A DNA stretch of 64,000 nucleotides, from contig CAJUTV010000009.1 in assembly GCA_910589305.1 (NCBI GenBank), positions 107,442 to 171,441 on the forward strand. Reading direction: 5' to 3'. The DNA comes from an uncultured Lachnospira sp. (GTDB lineage: Bacteria; Bacillota; Clostridia; Lachnospirales; Lachnospiraceae). The position numbers and the translations under genes were made by a program. The notes under the pieces were generated by a model. It had not been told where the DNA came from and did not search any database. It saw nothing but the letters and a program-made list of their open reading frames with translations. This document shows positions 28,040-37,016 of this stretch, piece after piece; within the stretch, counting starts at the first letter, position 1; each line of letters starts with the position of its first letter.

Positions 28040-28987
28040 TTATGGCAAAAAAGAAGATGGTTTAATGCTAATAACACTTAAATCTGCAGCAAGAAGACTG
28101 CTTGATTCATTGACAACTCTGTTATATCGAGTCATCCATCTTTCTGTAATTCCACAATAATCTGCAACCGAATCTTGCCCAGCTCCGCCTAATAACATAT
28201 ATTTTATTGCTGAATGTCTGATATCTTGTAGAGTATATTCTTTTGAGAGGCGTTTATCATCAACACCTTTTCTTATATATTTTTTTAATAGACGTTCCGC
28301 ATCTCGTACTTTTAAATTGGTATTGCGCTTATTCATAAATATATATTGCACATCATCTTCTTGTAAGTCGCTGTATTGTTTTATATTATGACCTTGCAAA
28401 TAATTTTTAAATAAAAAATCTACATCTTTTGGCAGTTTGATTAATCTTCCAACTTTTTTTTGTTTGTCAATCTTTAAACAAATGGTATTGTCTTTATCAA
28501 GATATATGGATTTATTGGTAAGCTGACAAATTTCACTGGTTCGTAATCCACATTTAATTACTAATGATAAGACAATATAAAATAGATTATCATTTACTTC
28601 ACTTGCTAATAGAAGTAAATTGTCTAATTCTTTATCAGTTGGAATATCCTCTTCTTTCAGTGTCTTATCTTTTTCTGGTATGGCATATTCTTTAAAGTAA
28701 TTAATATAGGGTTCTTTTTCTAAATCTTTTTTATATTTGATATAGTCACATAATTTTCGCATAACAGATAAACGCATTGCAGCTGTATTATATGATAATT
28801 CATTGTTCTTAATTTTATTGGTTAAATAGTTAAAATATTTTAAAGCAGCTTCATTGGTTAGATTTTCTGGTGAAATATTGGTAACATTTACATAGTTTTT
28901 TACAACTTGAAAATAGTTTTTTCTTGTTCGTTTGGAAAGATTTGCTTCAAAAAAAGTCCAAATAGAATACAAAAATTCGTCTGTCAT
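28040..28987 (-). CDS. Tyrosine recombinase (phage/plasmid-type integrase)
   Basis: A 315-residue tyrosine recombinase. An N-terminal SAM-like core-binding domain (residues about 1-100) precedes the catalytic domain: first Arg in KCGLRTSEICQL (near 149), the beta-hairpin Lys in KQKKVGRLIKL, the HxxR-type box in DIRHSAIKYMLLGG, and the nucleophile Tyr in ERWMTRYNRVV. It could resolve dimers of a plasmid or integrate an element; it borders the replication/partition block. Start ATG at 28987 with AGGAGG 6 bp ahead. Confidence 0.88.
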   Translation of the reverse strand: MTDEFLYSIWTFFEANLSKRTRKNYFQVVKNYVNVTNISPENLTNEAALKYFNYLTNKIKNNELSYNTAAMRLSVMRKLCDYIKYKKDLEKEPYINYFKEYAIPEKDKTLKEEDIPTDKELDNLLLLASEVNDNLFYIVLSLVIKCGLRTSEICQLTNKSIYLDKDNTICLKIDKQKKVGRLIKLPKDVDFLFKNYLQGHNIKQYSDLQEDDVQYIFMNKRNTNLKVRDAERLLKKYIRKGVDDKRLSKEYTLQDIRHSAIKYMLLGGAGQDSVADYCGITERWMTRYNRVVNESSSLLAADLSVISIKPSSFLP

Positions 28988-29222
28988 TGTCAACCTCCTA
29001 AAATTGCTTTATTTTTTTAATATCATTTTACTATTTATGACGACATATGTCAAATACAATATACAAAACCTCCCACCACTCTTCTACCTCACCAAAACAA
29101 CCATAATTAAGAAATATACCCTAATCTACTAAAATCTTATTATTTAGCATTTGCATTTATTTTGATTTAATCTTATAATTACTTATAATTCATTTGAATA
29201 TTTAGAAAGGTATGGTTATTCT
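28988..29222. other. Divergent promoter region between integrase and the 462-aa gene
   Basis: A 235-bp gap. The + strand here is strikingly pyrimidine-rich near 29065-29100 (CCTCCCACCACTCTTC and similar), and then A+T-rich up to AGAAAGG in front of the 29223 start. No palindrome or attachment site could be recognised. Confidence 0.35.
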
Positions 29223-30611
29223 ATGGAACAATATTCAAGACAATTTATAGAAGAATTATCAAAAAATATAGACCCTGCTATTATTGACTTTTTTAATATG
29301 AAAAATAATATTCTTAATTTTCCCTGCTCTTCTATTGTAGAATTAATTGATGAAACACTTATGAATTACTTAGAAGGAAAGACAAGCCGTGAAGATTTAA
29401 TACCTATAGTAAGCAAGATTAAAAAATCAAGATTACAAAAAAGAGCAAGATGGTACAAGTCCTATATAACTGATATTAATACACTAAATATTGATGACCC
29501 CAAACACCCTCTTGCCAATATCTTTAAAGTTGCACGTTCTTTGCCAATTGACCAATATACAACAATGTTTGGAACGATGGACACAAAAGATATTATTAAA
29601 GATTACCAAAAAAAAATTAATGATTGGAAAGATAACCCTAATAGTTTATTAATATCTTTTCCAGGCCTTTCAAGCTTTACAAATAAATCAATCTATAATT
29701 CATTAAAAAATGATTTAATTATCAGTGCATGGAAATATATTGAAACAGATCTTGCTGGCAATATTGACGCTTATATGCGTATGTTTCCTGAACAACTTTT
29801 AGATAAACCTTTATTTAGCCCATCTTCTTTCACTTTAATGATGGATACTGCTTCAAATAATTTATTAAAAGAAATAATAACAGATGACGATGGTCGTGAA
29901 CTTTTGGAGGTAACTGTAAATACTGGTAAGCTAACACCTCCTAAATCTATGGATTCTAATGATTTAAAACTAATTAATTCATTTATCTCAAATATTAATA
30001 TGCAGGAATTTTCGAGAGAAAAATCCGTCATTGTTGATTTAAATACTTTAGGTAAAGAAGTTGTTGATTATCATGTCGGCAAAAATGTACTTGCCAAAAT
30101 CTCTAGCTCTTGTAGAAAACTAGTAGAATATAATTTTTCATACGAAGAAGAAGGCAGTAAAATGTATTTTAACTTATTTGATAATATTGCTATTAAAGAA
30201 GATGCTGAAAGCCCTTATGCTATAGCTCAGTTTGGCGAAGTTTTAAGCAATGCAATCATCAATAAAAAATTAATTTCTATCTCTTCTGCCTCCTATGATG
30301 TTTTACAAAATAACTTATCAAAAATTATCTGTTATGCTTTAAAGCGTGAACAAATTGCAAATCAAGAAACGCTCACAAACGAATACAGTTATACTTACTT
30401 TCAAAAAATAGTGCGATTTAAAATGAAAAACAAGAAAAAAAATATGCAGTTAATACAAGAAAGCCTGCAAGAGTTTGTAGATAACAAAATTGCTATTAAA
30501 AGTTTTTGTTTAAAAAACGGATTATTTATTTTAGACTTCTTACCATTATCTCCTGCTGAAATTGAAGACCTAAATTTTAATAATATTAAATCAATTACTT
30601 TAAATAATTAA
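29223..30611 (+). CDS. Unrecognised 462-aa protein of the replication/partition block
   Basis: A soluble 462-residue protein, Lys/Asn/Ile-rich, without membrane segments or known catalytic motifs. I do not recognise a family. Residues about 230-300 (VTVNTGKLTPPKSMDSNDLK and on) and a basic patch MKNKKKNMQLIQE near 405 would suit a nucleic-acid-binding or plasmid-initiator-like protein with winged helices, which is only inference from its place beside a recombinase, iterons and par genes. The coding strand is unusually C-rich compared with other + strand genes of the window. AGAAAGG precedes the ATG. Confidence 0.7.
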   Translation: MEQYSRQFIEELSKNIDPAIIDFFNMKNNILNFPCSSIVELIDETLMNYLEGKTSREDLIPIVSKIKKSRLQKRARWYKSYITDINTLNIDDPKHPLANIFKVARSLPIDQYTTMFGTMDTKDIIKDYQKKINDWKDNPNSLLISFPGLSSFTNKSIYNSLKNDLIISAWKYIETDLAGNIDAYMRMFPEQLLDKPLFSPSSFTLMMDTASNNLLKEIITDDDGRELLEVTVNTGKLTPPKSMDSNDLKLINSFISNINMQEFSREKSVIVDLNTLGKEVVDYHVGKNVLAKISSSCRKLVEYNFSYEEEGSKMYFNLFDNIAIKEDAESPYAIAQFGEVLSNAIINKKLISISSASYDVLQNNLSKIICYALKREQIANQETLTNEYSYTYFQKIVRFKMKNKKKNMQLIQESLQEFVDNKIAIKSFCLKNGLFILDFLPLSPAEIEDLNFNNIKSITLNN

Positions 30612-30681
30612 TAATAACTTAACAGGGCTGTTTTAAAAATAATTTTCAACAGCCCTATATTAAACTAACAATTTATAATTA

Positions 30682-31194
30682 TTATTTTAAATATTTTTCA
30701 ATGATAATAAAGGATTCATCATTCTTTCCAATCTCTTCAACAGATATTTTATCTACAAATGTTTCAAAACAAATATCTAAATGTTTTATATCTGTATACA
30801 CTTTCATCATCTCCTCTTTGGATGGAAGATTCCCAATAGTGATATGTGGTACATATAATTGATTATATCCTTGTCCCCATATATTAATATACAAATTGTT
30901 ATGAATATCTATAATTTCTTTACTTCCTACTTTTACATCTAAAAATATATAATTCCCATAAATATTCTCTTGCTTACTTACACCTTGTAATAATAATTTA
31001 AAAGGTTTTGTTTTTATTAAGCATTCTTCTAACTTTTTCTCTAGTTCAATATTTGATATTCTATCCTGAAAAGGAAAAACTAGTGTAATATGAGGTCTTA
31101 CTAAATTATGTAATGGGTCATATTCTTTTCTAATTGCATTAATTATATATTCATTATTAAATTGAGGAAAAATCATAATCGTTCTTGATAACAT
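30682..31194 (-). CDS. 2H phosphoesterase (2'-5' RNA ligase/LigT-like)
   Basis: A 170-residue protein with the two HxT signatures of the 2H phosphoesterase fold: RPHITLVFPF near residue 38 and VPHITIGNLP near residue 120. Members include LigT/ThpR and cyclic phosphodiesterases that act on 2',3'-cyclic or 2'-5' phosphodiester RNA ends. No strong ribosome site lies before the ATG. It is convergent with the 462-aa gene and ends 70 bp after it. Confidence 0.8.
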   Translation of the reverse strand: MLSRTIMIFPQFNNEYIINAIRKEYDPLHNLVRPHITLVFPFQDRISNIELEKKLEECLIKTKPFKLLLQGVSKQENIYGNYIFLDVKVGSKEIIDIHNNLYINIWGQGYNQLYVPHITIGNLPSKEEMMKVYTDIKHLDICFETFVDKISVEEIGKNDESFIIIEKYLK

Positions 31195-31976
31195 AATTTA
31201 TTTATTTTTACTATATATCTTTTTATATAGCTTATTTGATTTTTAATTCATTATATGTTTATTTGCTATATCTACATTTTAACATAATAATAATGTTTTT
31301 TAAATATGTTTCTTCTGCTCTACTTTTAATATTTTAGTACTTTATAACAAATATATTTTATGATTTACAAAATTATTTGTTGATTTTTTTTAAATGTTAA
31401 ATTATTTATAAATATTCTATTTAAAATTACTTCATTTTAAAAAAATGTAGACATTTTTGGAGTAAATTTTTAATATTTCTTTCTCATAAACCAAAAATGT
31501 AGACATTTTTGGAGTAAATTTTTCAAATGTAGACATTTTTGGAGTAAATTTATTACTTTTTTTCTTAAAAATTTATCCTTATACTATCTATTTATATAAT
31601 TTTATTTTAAAAAGAATATATTTTCTACATTTTTTTTTGAAGCTTTATTTTTTGATGTCTACATTTTTGCCTTAAATACTAGGGTTGCGCCCTATTATCA
31701 TAAATTTATAAAGAGAAATAACAAAATGTAGACATTTTTGGAGTAAAAAATGAAAAACCTAAATTTTTCTCCTACAAAAAAAAAATCAAAGAAATTATGT
31801 AGACATTTTTGGAGTAAATTTTATCAATATTCATTAATATTCTTAAAAATGTAGACATTTTTGGAGTAAAAAAGCCAAAAAAAATAAAAATGTAGATATT
31901 TTTAGAGTAAAAAACGCGATTTGATTTTTTACCCCAAAAATTGTTAAAATAGAACAACGGAAAGGTGGTGTATGTT
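31195..31976. other. Probable iteron-type replication origin
   Basis: This 780-bp gap is extremely A+T-rich and carries seven direct iterons between 31445 and 31911 plus inverted partial copies near 31624 and 31655. Together with the downstream initiator-like gene and the par locus, it looks like a theta-type plasmid origin with A+T-rich unwinding DNA on both sides of the iterons. Confidence 0.65.
31445..31911 (+). repeat. Iteron array, seven 22-bp direct repeats
   Basis: The unit is ATGTAGACAT followed by TTTTGGAGTAAA. Copies start at 31445, 31497, 31527, 31726, 31797, 31849 and 31890; the last has two changes (ATGTAGATAT, TTTTAGAGTAAA) and lies closest to the gene. ATGTAGACAT or its complement ATGTCTACAT also appears inverted at about 31654. 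Spacings are irregular (30 to 199 bp). Iterons of this size are bound by plasmid replication initiators, controlling both origin firing and copy number. Confidence 0.8.
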
Positions 31977-33155
31977 ATGAACTTATTTACAAACATTGGA
32001 AAGGCTGTTTTATATCAAGCTTTAGGGCTTCAGAAAAACTATTCAGAAGTAATTGAAAGTACACAAGAAATAACTGATTATAGCAATATATATTGCTCTA
32101 ATTGTAAACAATGTGCGCTTATTCATTCATTTCCTTCTACATCACCAGTTTATACTACAGCTATCAATACATGCACTACATGTGAGCATAGGACAACCAC
32201 TCTACAAAATACTTATAAAAAAGTATATTATAATGAAAAAAATAAATATGGATACAAGCCGCGATTAAAGTCAAATGCAATTAAGCTATTTATATTATTA
32301 CATTTTTATAATCCTAATAAATTTGGTATTATTAATAATATCTCTTTAGACGACTTGATTCATTATTTGCATTGCAACATAAAAACAATTATGAACAATC
32401 TTGAAATATTAACAATGTATGGCTATCTTTCTTATTCAAAAAAAGATGCCCATACTATTTCAGTGTGTCTGAATGACTATGAATCTTATTATCTTCCTGC
32501 TAACAAAGGAGGAAGAGGTTTTATTATTATTTCTTTAGAATTATTCACACACCTAATTAAAATTAATAATATTGTATCACTTAGAATCCATTTAAGACAA
32601 TTAGCAGAGCTAGATACACTAAGTATTAAAACGGATTATTCTGCTATCTATAAAAGTTTTAAAGAACTTAAAAGGACTTTGCCAGAATATTGTAAACCTA
32701 AAATTATAAAAAACTCTGTTAAAAACTTTAATGACATTTTTAATATAAGTTTTACGGACACTTCTGTTCGCTTTGAAATTAATCAAACATTTAACTGCAA
32801 GCTTCAAAAACAAAAATGTTTTGATAACTATTTAAATATGTTCAATGACTTTATAAAGAGCTTTAACAATGCTGTTTATAATAAAAACAGTACTATCATA
32901 AGTTATGAGGATATTAATTATAATTACTTTTTTGAAGATTCAGAAGAACTGTTATTTAAACCTCTTAAATTTAAAGATTATGAACTTGAAGATTTAGCAC
33001 AACTTTCAATGCAATATTCATTTAATAATGTATTGCATGCCTTAAGTTATGTATATAATAAATATTATATAAAAGAACGTACCATTAATAACCTTGGTGG
33101 TCTAATACGAACTATAATTGTACAAATTTTAAATAAAGATTTTAAAGCAGCCTAA
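31977..33155 (+). CDS. Probable plasmid replication initiator
   Basis: A 392-residue protein directly downstream of the iterons. A Cys-rich segment (CSNCKQC, then CTTCEH, residues about 40-70) may form a zinc finger. Residues about 95-150 look like a winged helix-turn-helix (NAIKLFILLHFYNPNKFG, then DDLIHYLHCNIKTIMNNLEI). The C-terminus (YSFNNVLHALSYVYNKYY, then LGGLIRTIIVQIL) resembles the C-terminal region of plasmid/phage replication proteins. The assignment rests mainly on position. AAGGTGG lies 8 bp before the ATG at 31977. Its coding strand is C-rich, unlike other + strand genes here. Confidence 0.6.
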   Translation: MNLFTNIGKAVLYQALGLQKNYSEVIESTQEITDYSNIYCSNCKQCALIHSFPSTSPVYTTAINTCTTCEHRTTTLQNTYKKVYYNEKNKYGYKPRLKSNAIKLFILLHFYNPNKFGIINNISLDDLIHYLHCNIKTIMNNLEILTMYGYLSYSKKDAHTISVCLNDYESYYLPANKGGRGFIIISLELFTHLIKINNIVSLRIHLRQLAELDTLSIKTDYSAIYKSFKELKRTLPEYCKPKIIKNSVKNFNDIFNISFTDTSVRFEINQTFNCKLQKQKCFDNYLNMFNDFIKSFNNAVYNKNSTIISYEDINYNYFFEDSEELLFKPLKFKDYELEDLAQLSMQYSFNNVLHALSYVYNKYYIKERTINNLGGLIRTIIVQILNKDFKAA

Positions 33156-33251
33156 TTTTTTAAAGGTTTCTTTTTGCCCTTTTTATATATTAATAATATA
33201 TATTATATTTTTTATGTATTTATATATGTATTTTAATCTATTTATATATTT

Positions 33252-33289
33252 AAAGATTATATTTTATAAATTTATAAAATATAATCTTT
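33252..33289. terminator. 38-bp perfect palindrome
   Basis: AAAGATTATATTTTATAAA is followed at once by its exact complement TTTATAAAATATAATCTTT, then CTTTTT. It may terminate the initiator transcript or extrude as a cruciform near the origin. Confidence 0.55.
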
Positions 33290-33498
33290 CTTTTTATCAT
33301 AAAAATACATATTGTTACTTTTTCATTTTGAGAAAGTTTTCACCTTTTATTTATAATAATTATTCCTTTTTTAGAAAATATTAATCTAATAAAAAAAAGA
33401 TTTTTCTTCTTAAATATACTTAATCTTCTATAAAAAATATATATTTTATTGTAAATAAAAATTTTTCAAGATAAGATTTTCAATTCTTCTTCTTATAA

Positions 33499-33542
33499 AA
33501 AATGTGGAACGTCAGTTATTTACTGGCACTCCACATTTTAAT
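33499..33542. terminator. Terminator hairpin at the 3' end of parB
   Basis: AAAATGTGGA pairs with TCCACATTTT, and inside it CAGT pairs with ACTG around TTATTT. A-run and T-run on the two sides allow bidirectional function between the initiator gene and parB. Confidence 0.7.
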
Positions 33543-33605
33543 GTTATCAATATCTGTATATTATATCTGATTTATTTATATAACATACATTTTTATAATT
33601 ATAAA

Positions 33606-34802
33606 TTAAATATTATCCAATAAATCGCTTATACGGTCTTTTAATAATTGTACTCTTATTTTTAAATCAATATCTTCTTTTAAAATTGCTTTATTATTTT
33701 TAACAGTATCAAAACTGTTTTCTAATGTGCTTAAAGCTTGTTGTATCTTTGCAATATTACTGATTTTCTTTAATTCAGCATCAGATATAGCCATTTGAAA
33801 TTTCTCTTTTTCTCTTTGTTGGCTTTCTAATTTTTCAATACGTGATTCTAATTTAGCTTTTTCTTTTTCTGCTCGATTTTTTGCTTCTGTAATATATTTT
33901 ATTTCATCTTCTAAGTTCTCTTTATTTTTTGCCTTATCACTACTCTTCTCTAAATTTTGTATTTTTTCTTCAAGATGTTTAACTAAAGTTTCATGTTCTT
34001 TTATTTGTTCAGCAGCAATATTTAACTCTTCTTTATATTGTTTTACTTCAAGTGCTCTATCCTCTGAAAGCTTCTTAATGGATTGATATTCTTCGTTTTC
34101 TATGCTTCCTTTTTTATTAATTATATTTAATATAGCTTGTTGTGCATCTTCATCTAGTTTACCAAACTTATCTGCTTGATTTAAATCAATACCATTAGCA
34201 TTAAGCAGCTCACTAAGTTCTGGAATAAGTTTTTCAGCAGTTGTATATTTTCTTGCTTGGCGTTCGGATATATTTAATTGTTTAGCAATTTCAGCATTAA
34301 TATTTTTTATTTCCCCTTTGAATTTTTTAGCTTCATAAAGTTCTTTTAATCTTGACACTTCCCAACGTTTCACTTCCATAGTAGTCTCACGAACATCATG
34401 GTTGGCTGATATAAGCATAATTTCTTCATCTAGCTCACTGATTGTTGATTTTTCTACTTTACAGGGAATACCTGTTGGAAAAAGCAATTTATACTGCTTT
34501 TCTTCCATTTTACATATTGCACGATATCTTCTTTCGCCTGATACTAATCGATATTGTTCTTTTTCAGAATCATATATAACAGATAAGTTATGGCGTAAAC
34601 CATTAATTATAATGCTCTCCATAAGGGCATCAATACCATCTTGAGAATATTTTTCATTTTTAGGATTTGAAATAATCTTCATTTTATCTATATATTGAAA
34701 ATTATACTCTGATTTTGCTTGAACTTCTTTAAGTTTATCTCCGCCATTATTATTTAATATGCCACTATTGGTCATACCAGCAGCAAACGTTTTTTTTGCC
34801 AT
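33606..34802 (-). CDS. parB: ParB-family partition protein
   Basis: A 398-residue ParB/Spo0J-type CTPase clamp. The N-terminal domain has the nucleotide box VSGERRYRAI (near residue 90) and the NHDVRETTMEVKRW segment in place of the usual ENxQR box; the helix-turn-helix is EIAKQLNISERQARKY (near 180). Residues about 240-370 are an unusually long coiled coil (SLEDRALEVKQYKEEL and on, with many KxE repeats). It should load on the 75-bp array upstream of parA. Start at 34802 after GGGGA; the upstream frame is the structured leader shared with the gene at 20199. parA is upstream, with 112 bp between. Confidence 0.9.
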   Translation of the reverse strand: MAKKTFAAGMTNSGILNNNGGDKLKEVQAKSEYNFQYIDKMKIISNPKNEKYSQDGIDALMESIIINGLRHNLSVIYDSEKEQYRLVSGERRYRAICKMEEKQYKLLFPTGIPCKVEKSTISELDEEIMLISANHDVRETTMEVKRWEVSRLKELYEAKKFKGEIKNINAEIAKQLNISERQARKYTTAEKLIPELSELLNANGIDLNQADKFGKLDEDAQQAILNIINKKGSIENEEYQSIKKLSEDRALEVKQYKEELNIAAEQIKEHETLVKHLEEKIQNLEKSSDKAKNKENLEDEIKYITEAKNRAEKEKAKLESRIEKLESQQREKEKFQMAISDAELKKISNIAKIQQALSTLENSFDTVKNNKAILKEDIDLKIRVQLLKDRISDLLDNI

Positions 34803-34812
34803 TTTTATCCCC

Positions 34813-34890
34813 ATTTCTACGCTGCTTTTTAAGTCAAAATAACAAATATTATGTTTTATTACTATCCTTATTATTGTGCCAAGCAACGCA
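34813..34890 (-). promoter_or_regulatory. parB leader hairpin shared with the AI-2E family gene
   Basis: On the minus strand TGCGTTGCTTGG-CACA (around 34890-34875) and AAAAAGCAGCGTAGAAATGG (around 34831-34812) occur in this order and pair over 10 bp, as they do before the gene at 20199. The first half can also form an alternative hairpin, TATTGTG with CACAATA, so two exclusive structures are possible. Confidence 0.5.
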
Positions 34891-34914
34891 CAAACACAAT
34901 ATTGTTAAATTAGT

Positions 34915-35742
34915 TTATTTTTCACCTTTTAAATATTTTGTCAGTTCTCTATAATGTTTGTTATCCATCAGACCTAAATAATTTACTAATTCTATATAAT
35001 CTGAAGCAGCACTGCATCGTTTATCATAATTTAGTAATGGAACAAAAGAAGTATTGGATTCTGCTACAGCAATACAATTTCTAATGGATATAGGTAAAAA
35101 TTTATCCCCAAACATTTGTTCATAACTTTCAAACATTTGTTTATATAAAGTAGTTCGCCCTGCTACTTTTGTCATAAAAATTCCCATAAATTCAATAGAT
35201 AATGAATATTTATTATTAATATCTTGTATGGTATCTAGTAATGATAACAATCCATCATAAGAAAAGTTGTCCAATCCAATAGGGGTTACAATACCATCAC
35301 TGGCACATATTGCACATGTTGTTAAATAGGATTTAAATGGTGAATTATCAATTATAATATAGTCATACTTGTCCTTAATTAGTTCAAGATTACTTCTTAA
35401 AAATAGTTCTACATTTCGTTCTTTACTTCTATCATAAATTTTATAGATAAGAGTGTTTAGTTCTTTAGATGCTGAAATAATGGATATGTTCTTATATTCT
35501 GTTTCCTCAATAAAATCCATTACAGAAGATTCGCGCAACTGCTTTTCACAGAACATATATTCATAATTCACATCTAAGTTTGTAGAATCTTTACCGAACA
35601 TTTTAGTGGTGTTCATTTGGGGGTCTAAATCTACTATTAATACTTTATATCCAGATATTGCTAGGATTTGAGATATAGTTATTGCTGATGTTGATTTTGC
35701 TACACCACCCTTTTCATTGATAAAACTAATTATTCGTGACAT
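34915..35742 (-). CDS. parA: ParA-family partition ATPase
   Basis: A 275-residue deviant-Walker ATPase (ParA/Soj). Walker A is NEKGGVAKSTSA near residue 10, A' is VLIVDLDPQMN near 40 and Walker B is YIIIDNSP near 125. There is no N-terminal DNA-binding extension, so it is of the shorter type Ib/Soj kind, in which the operator is usually bound by ParB. The start at 35742 follows GAGGA at 9 bp; an open frame further upstream overlaps the promoter and operator. First gene of a parA-parB operon read away from the 75-bp array. Confidence 0.93.
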   Translation of the reverse strand: MSRIISFINEKGGVAKSTSAITISQILAISGYKVLIVDLDPQMNTTKMFGKDSTNLDVNYEYMFCEKQLRESSVMDFIEETEYKNISIISASKELNTLIYKIYDRSKERNVELFLRSNLELIKDKYDYIIIDNSPFKSYLTTCAICASDGIVTPIGLDNFSYDGLLSLLDTIQDINNKYSLSIEFMGIFMTKVAGRTTLYKQMFESYEQMFGDKFLPISIRNCIAVAESNTSFVPLLNYDKRCSAASDYIELVNYLGLMDNKHYRELTKYLKGEK

Positions 35743-35785
35743 ATTTTTTTTCCTCTTGCTGTTGTAATTTTTTTGTATTTTCTTT

Positions 35786-35833
35786 TGAACTGAGTTCATA
35801 ATTCTATTATACATACTTATTCCTCAAAATCAA
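35786..35833 (-). promoter_or_regulatory. parA promoter with array palindrome as operator
   Basis: On the minus strand, TTGATT (35833-35828) and TATAAT (35811-35806) are 16 bp apart, and the palindrome TGAACTCAGTTCA (35798-35786) follows 7 bp after the -10. It is the same 13-mer as in the 75-bp array, so the array-binding protein, probably ParB, should repress parAB. Confidence 0.7.
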
Positions 35834-35940
35834 TAATTTAATAATAATTATATTTTAAATTTTGCTTTAATATGTCCATATTTAAGAAATATTAAAGTGA
35901 ATTATGATTTTTTGTTATTTAATATGATAAATTTGATTTT

Positions 35941-37016
35941 AAAAAGTGAACTCAGTTCAAAAACTAGGTTGGAATAGTAAAATGAAAACATGAATTTTAA
36001 ATTAGTTAGTGAAGAAAAAAGTGAACTGAGTTCAAAAAGTAAATTGAAATAGTAAAATGGAAAGATAAATTTAAAATTAATTGGTAAAATGAAAAGTGAA
36101 CTCAGTTCAAAGAATAGATTAAAGTAGTAAAATAAAAGAATGAATTAAAAATTAGTTGGAAAAGAAAAAAGTGAACTCAGTTCAAAAAGTAGATTGAAGT
36201 AGTAAAATAAAAAGATGAATTTTAAATTAGTTAGTGAAGAAAAAAGTGAACTCAGTTCAAAAAGTAGATTGAAATAGTAAAATAGAAAGATGAATTTAAA
36301 ATTAGTTGATAAAGAAAAAAGTGAACTCAGTTCAAAAACTAGATTGGAATAATAAAATAGAAAGATGAATTTAAAATTAATTAGTAAAGTAAAAAATGAA
36401 CTTAGTTCAAAAACTAGATTGGAATAATAAAATAAAAAGATGAATTTTAAATTAGTTGGTAAAGTGAAAAGTGAACTCAGTTCAGAAAGTAGATTGAAAT
36501 AGTAAAATAGAAAGATGAATTTTAAATTAGTTGGAAAAGAAAAAAGTGAACTCAGTTCAAAAACTAGATTAGAATAATAAAATAGAAAGATGAATTTTAA
36601 ATTAGTTGGAAAAGAAAAAAGTGAACTTAGTTCAAAAACTAGGTTGGAATAGTAAAATGAAAATATGAATTTTAAATTAGTTAGTGAAGAAAAAAGTGAA
36701 CTCAGTTCAGAAAGTAGATTGAAATAGTAAAATAGAAAGATGAATTTTAAATTAGTTGGTAAAGTGAAAAGTGAACTGAGTTCAAAAACTAGATTGAAAT
36801 AGTAAAATAGAAAGATGAATTTTAAATTAATTGGTAAAGAAAAAAGTGAACTGAGTTCAGAAAGTAAATTGAAATAGTAAAATAGAAAGATGAATTTAAA
36901 ATTAATTGGCAAAGAAAAAAGTGAACTCAGTTCAAAAACCAGATTGGAATAGTAAAATAGAAAGATAAATTTTAAATTAATTAGTAAAGTGAAAAGTGAA
37001 CTCAGTTCAAAAAATA
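35941..37016. repeat. Centromere-like array: 15 units of exactly 75 bp
   Basis: The palindrome TGAACTNAGTTCA starts at 35947, 36022, 36097, 36172, 36247, 36322, 36397, 36472, 36547, 36622, 36697, 36772, 36847, 36922 and 36997, always 75 bp apart. The central base is C in ten copies, G in three (36022, 36772, 36847) and T in two (36397, 36622). The rest of each unit (AGATTGGAATAGTAAAATAG, then AAAGATGAATTTTAAATTAG and so on) is conserved with scattered changes. No indel occurs in over 1 kb. The position upstream of parA and the site in the parA promoter mark it as the partition site. Confidence 0.88.

Larger units (their letters stand above)
33156..33605. other. Convergent A+T-rich gap between initiator-like gene and parB
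   Basis: No coding sequence is evident. It holds a 38-bp perfect palindrome (33252-33289) and a terminator-like hairpin (33499-33542); the remainder is homopolymeric A+T with nothing else recognised. Confidence 0.5.

Noticed and set aside
36145..36912. A 255-codon open frame on the minus strand with 25-residue hydrophobic repeats
   Set aside because: It lies wholly inside the 75-bp array. As 75 is divisible by three, the frame stays open by arithmetic. It has no ribosome site and begins and ends within repeats, so it is a shadow of the centromere DNA.
35941..37016. CRISPR array
   Set aside because: The repeating unit is the whole 75 bp with drift, not short identical repeats with unique spacers, and no cas genes are present.
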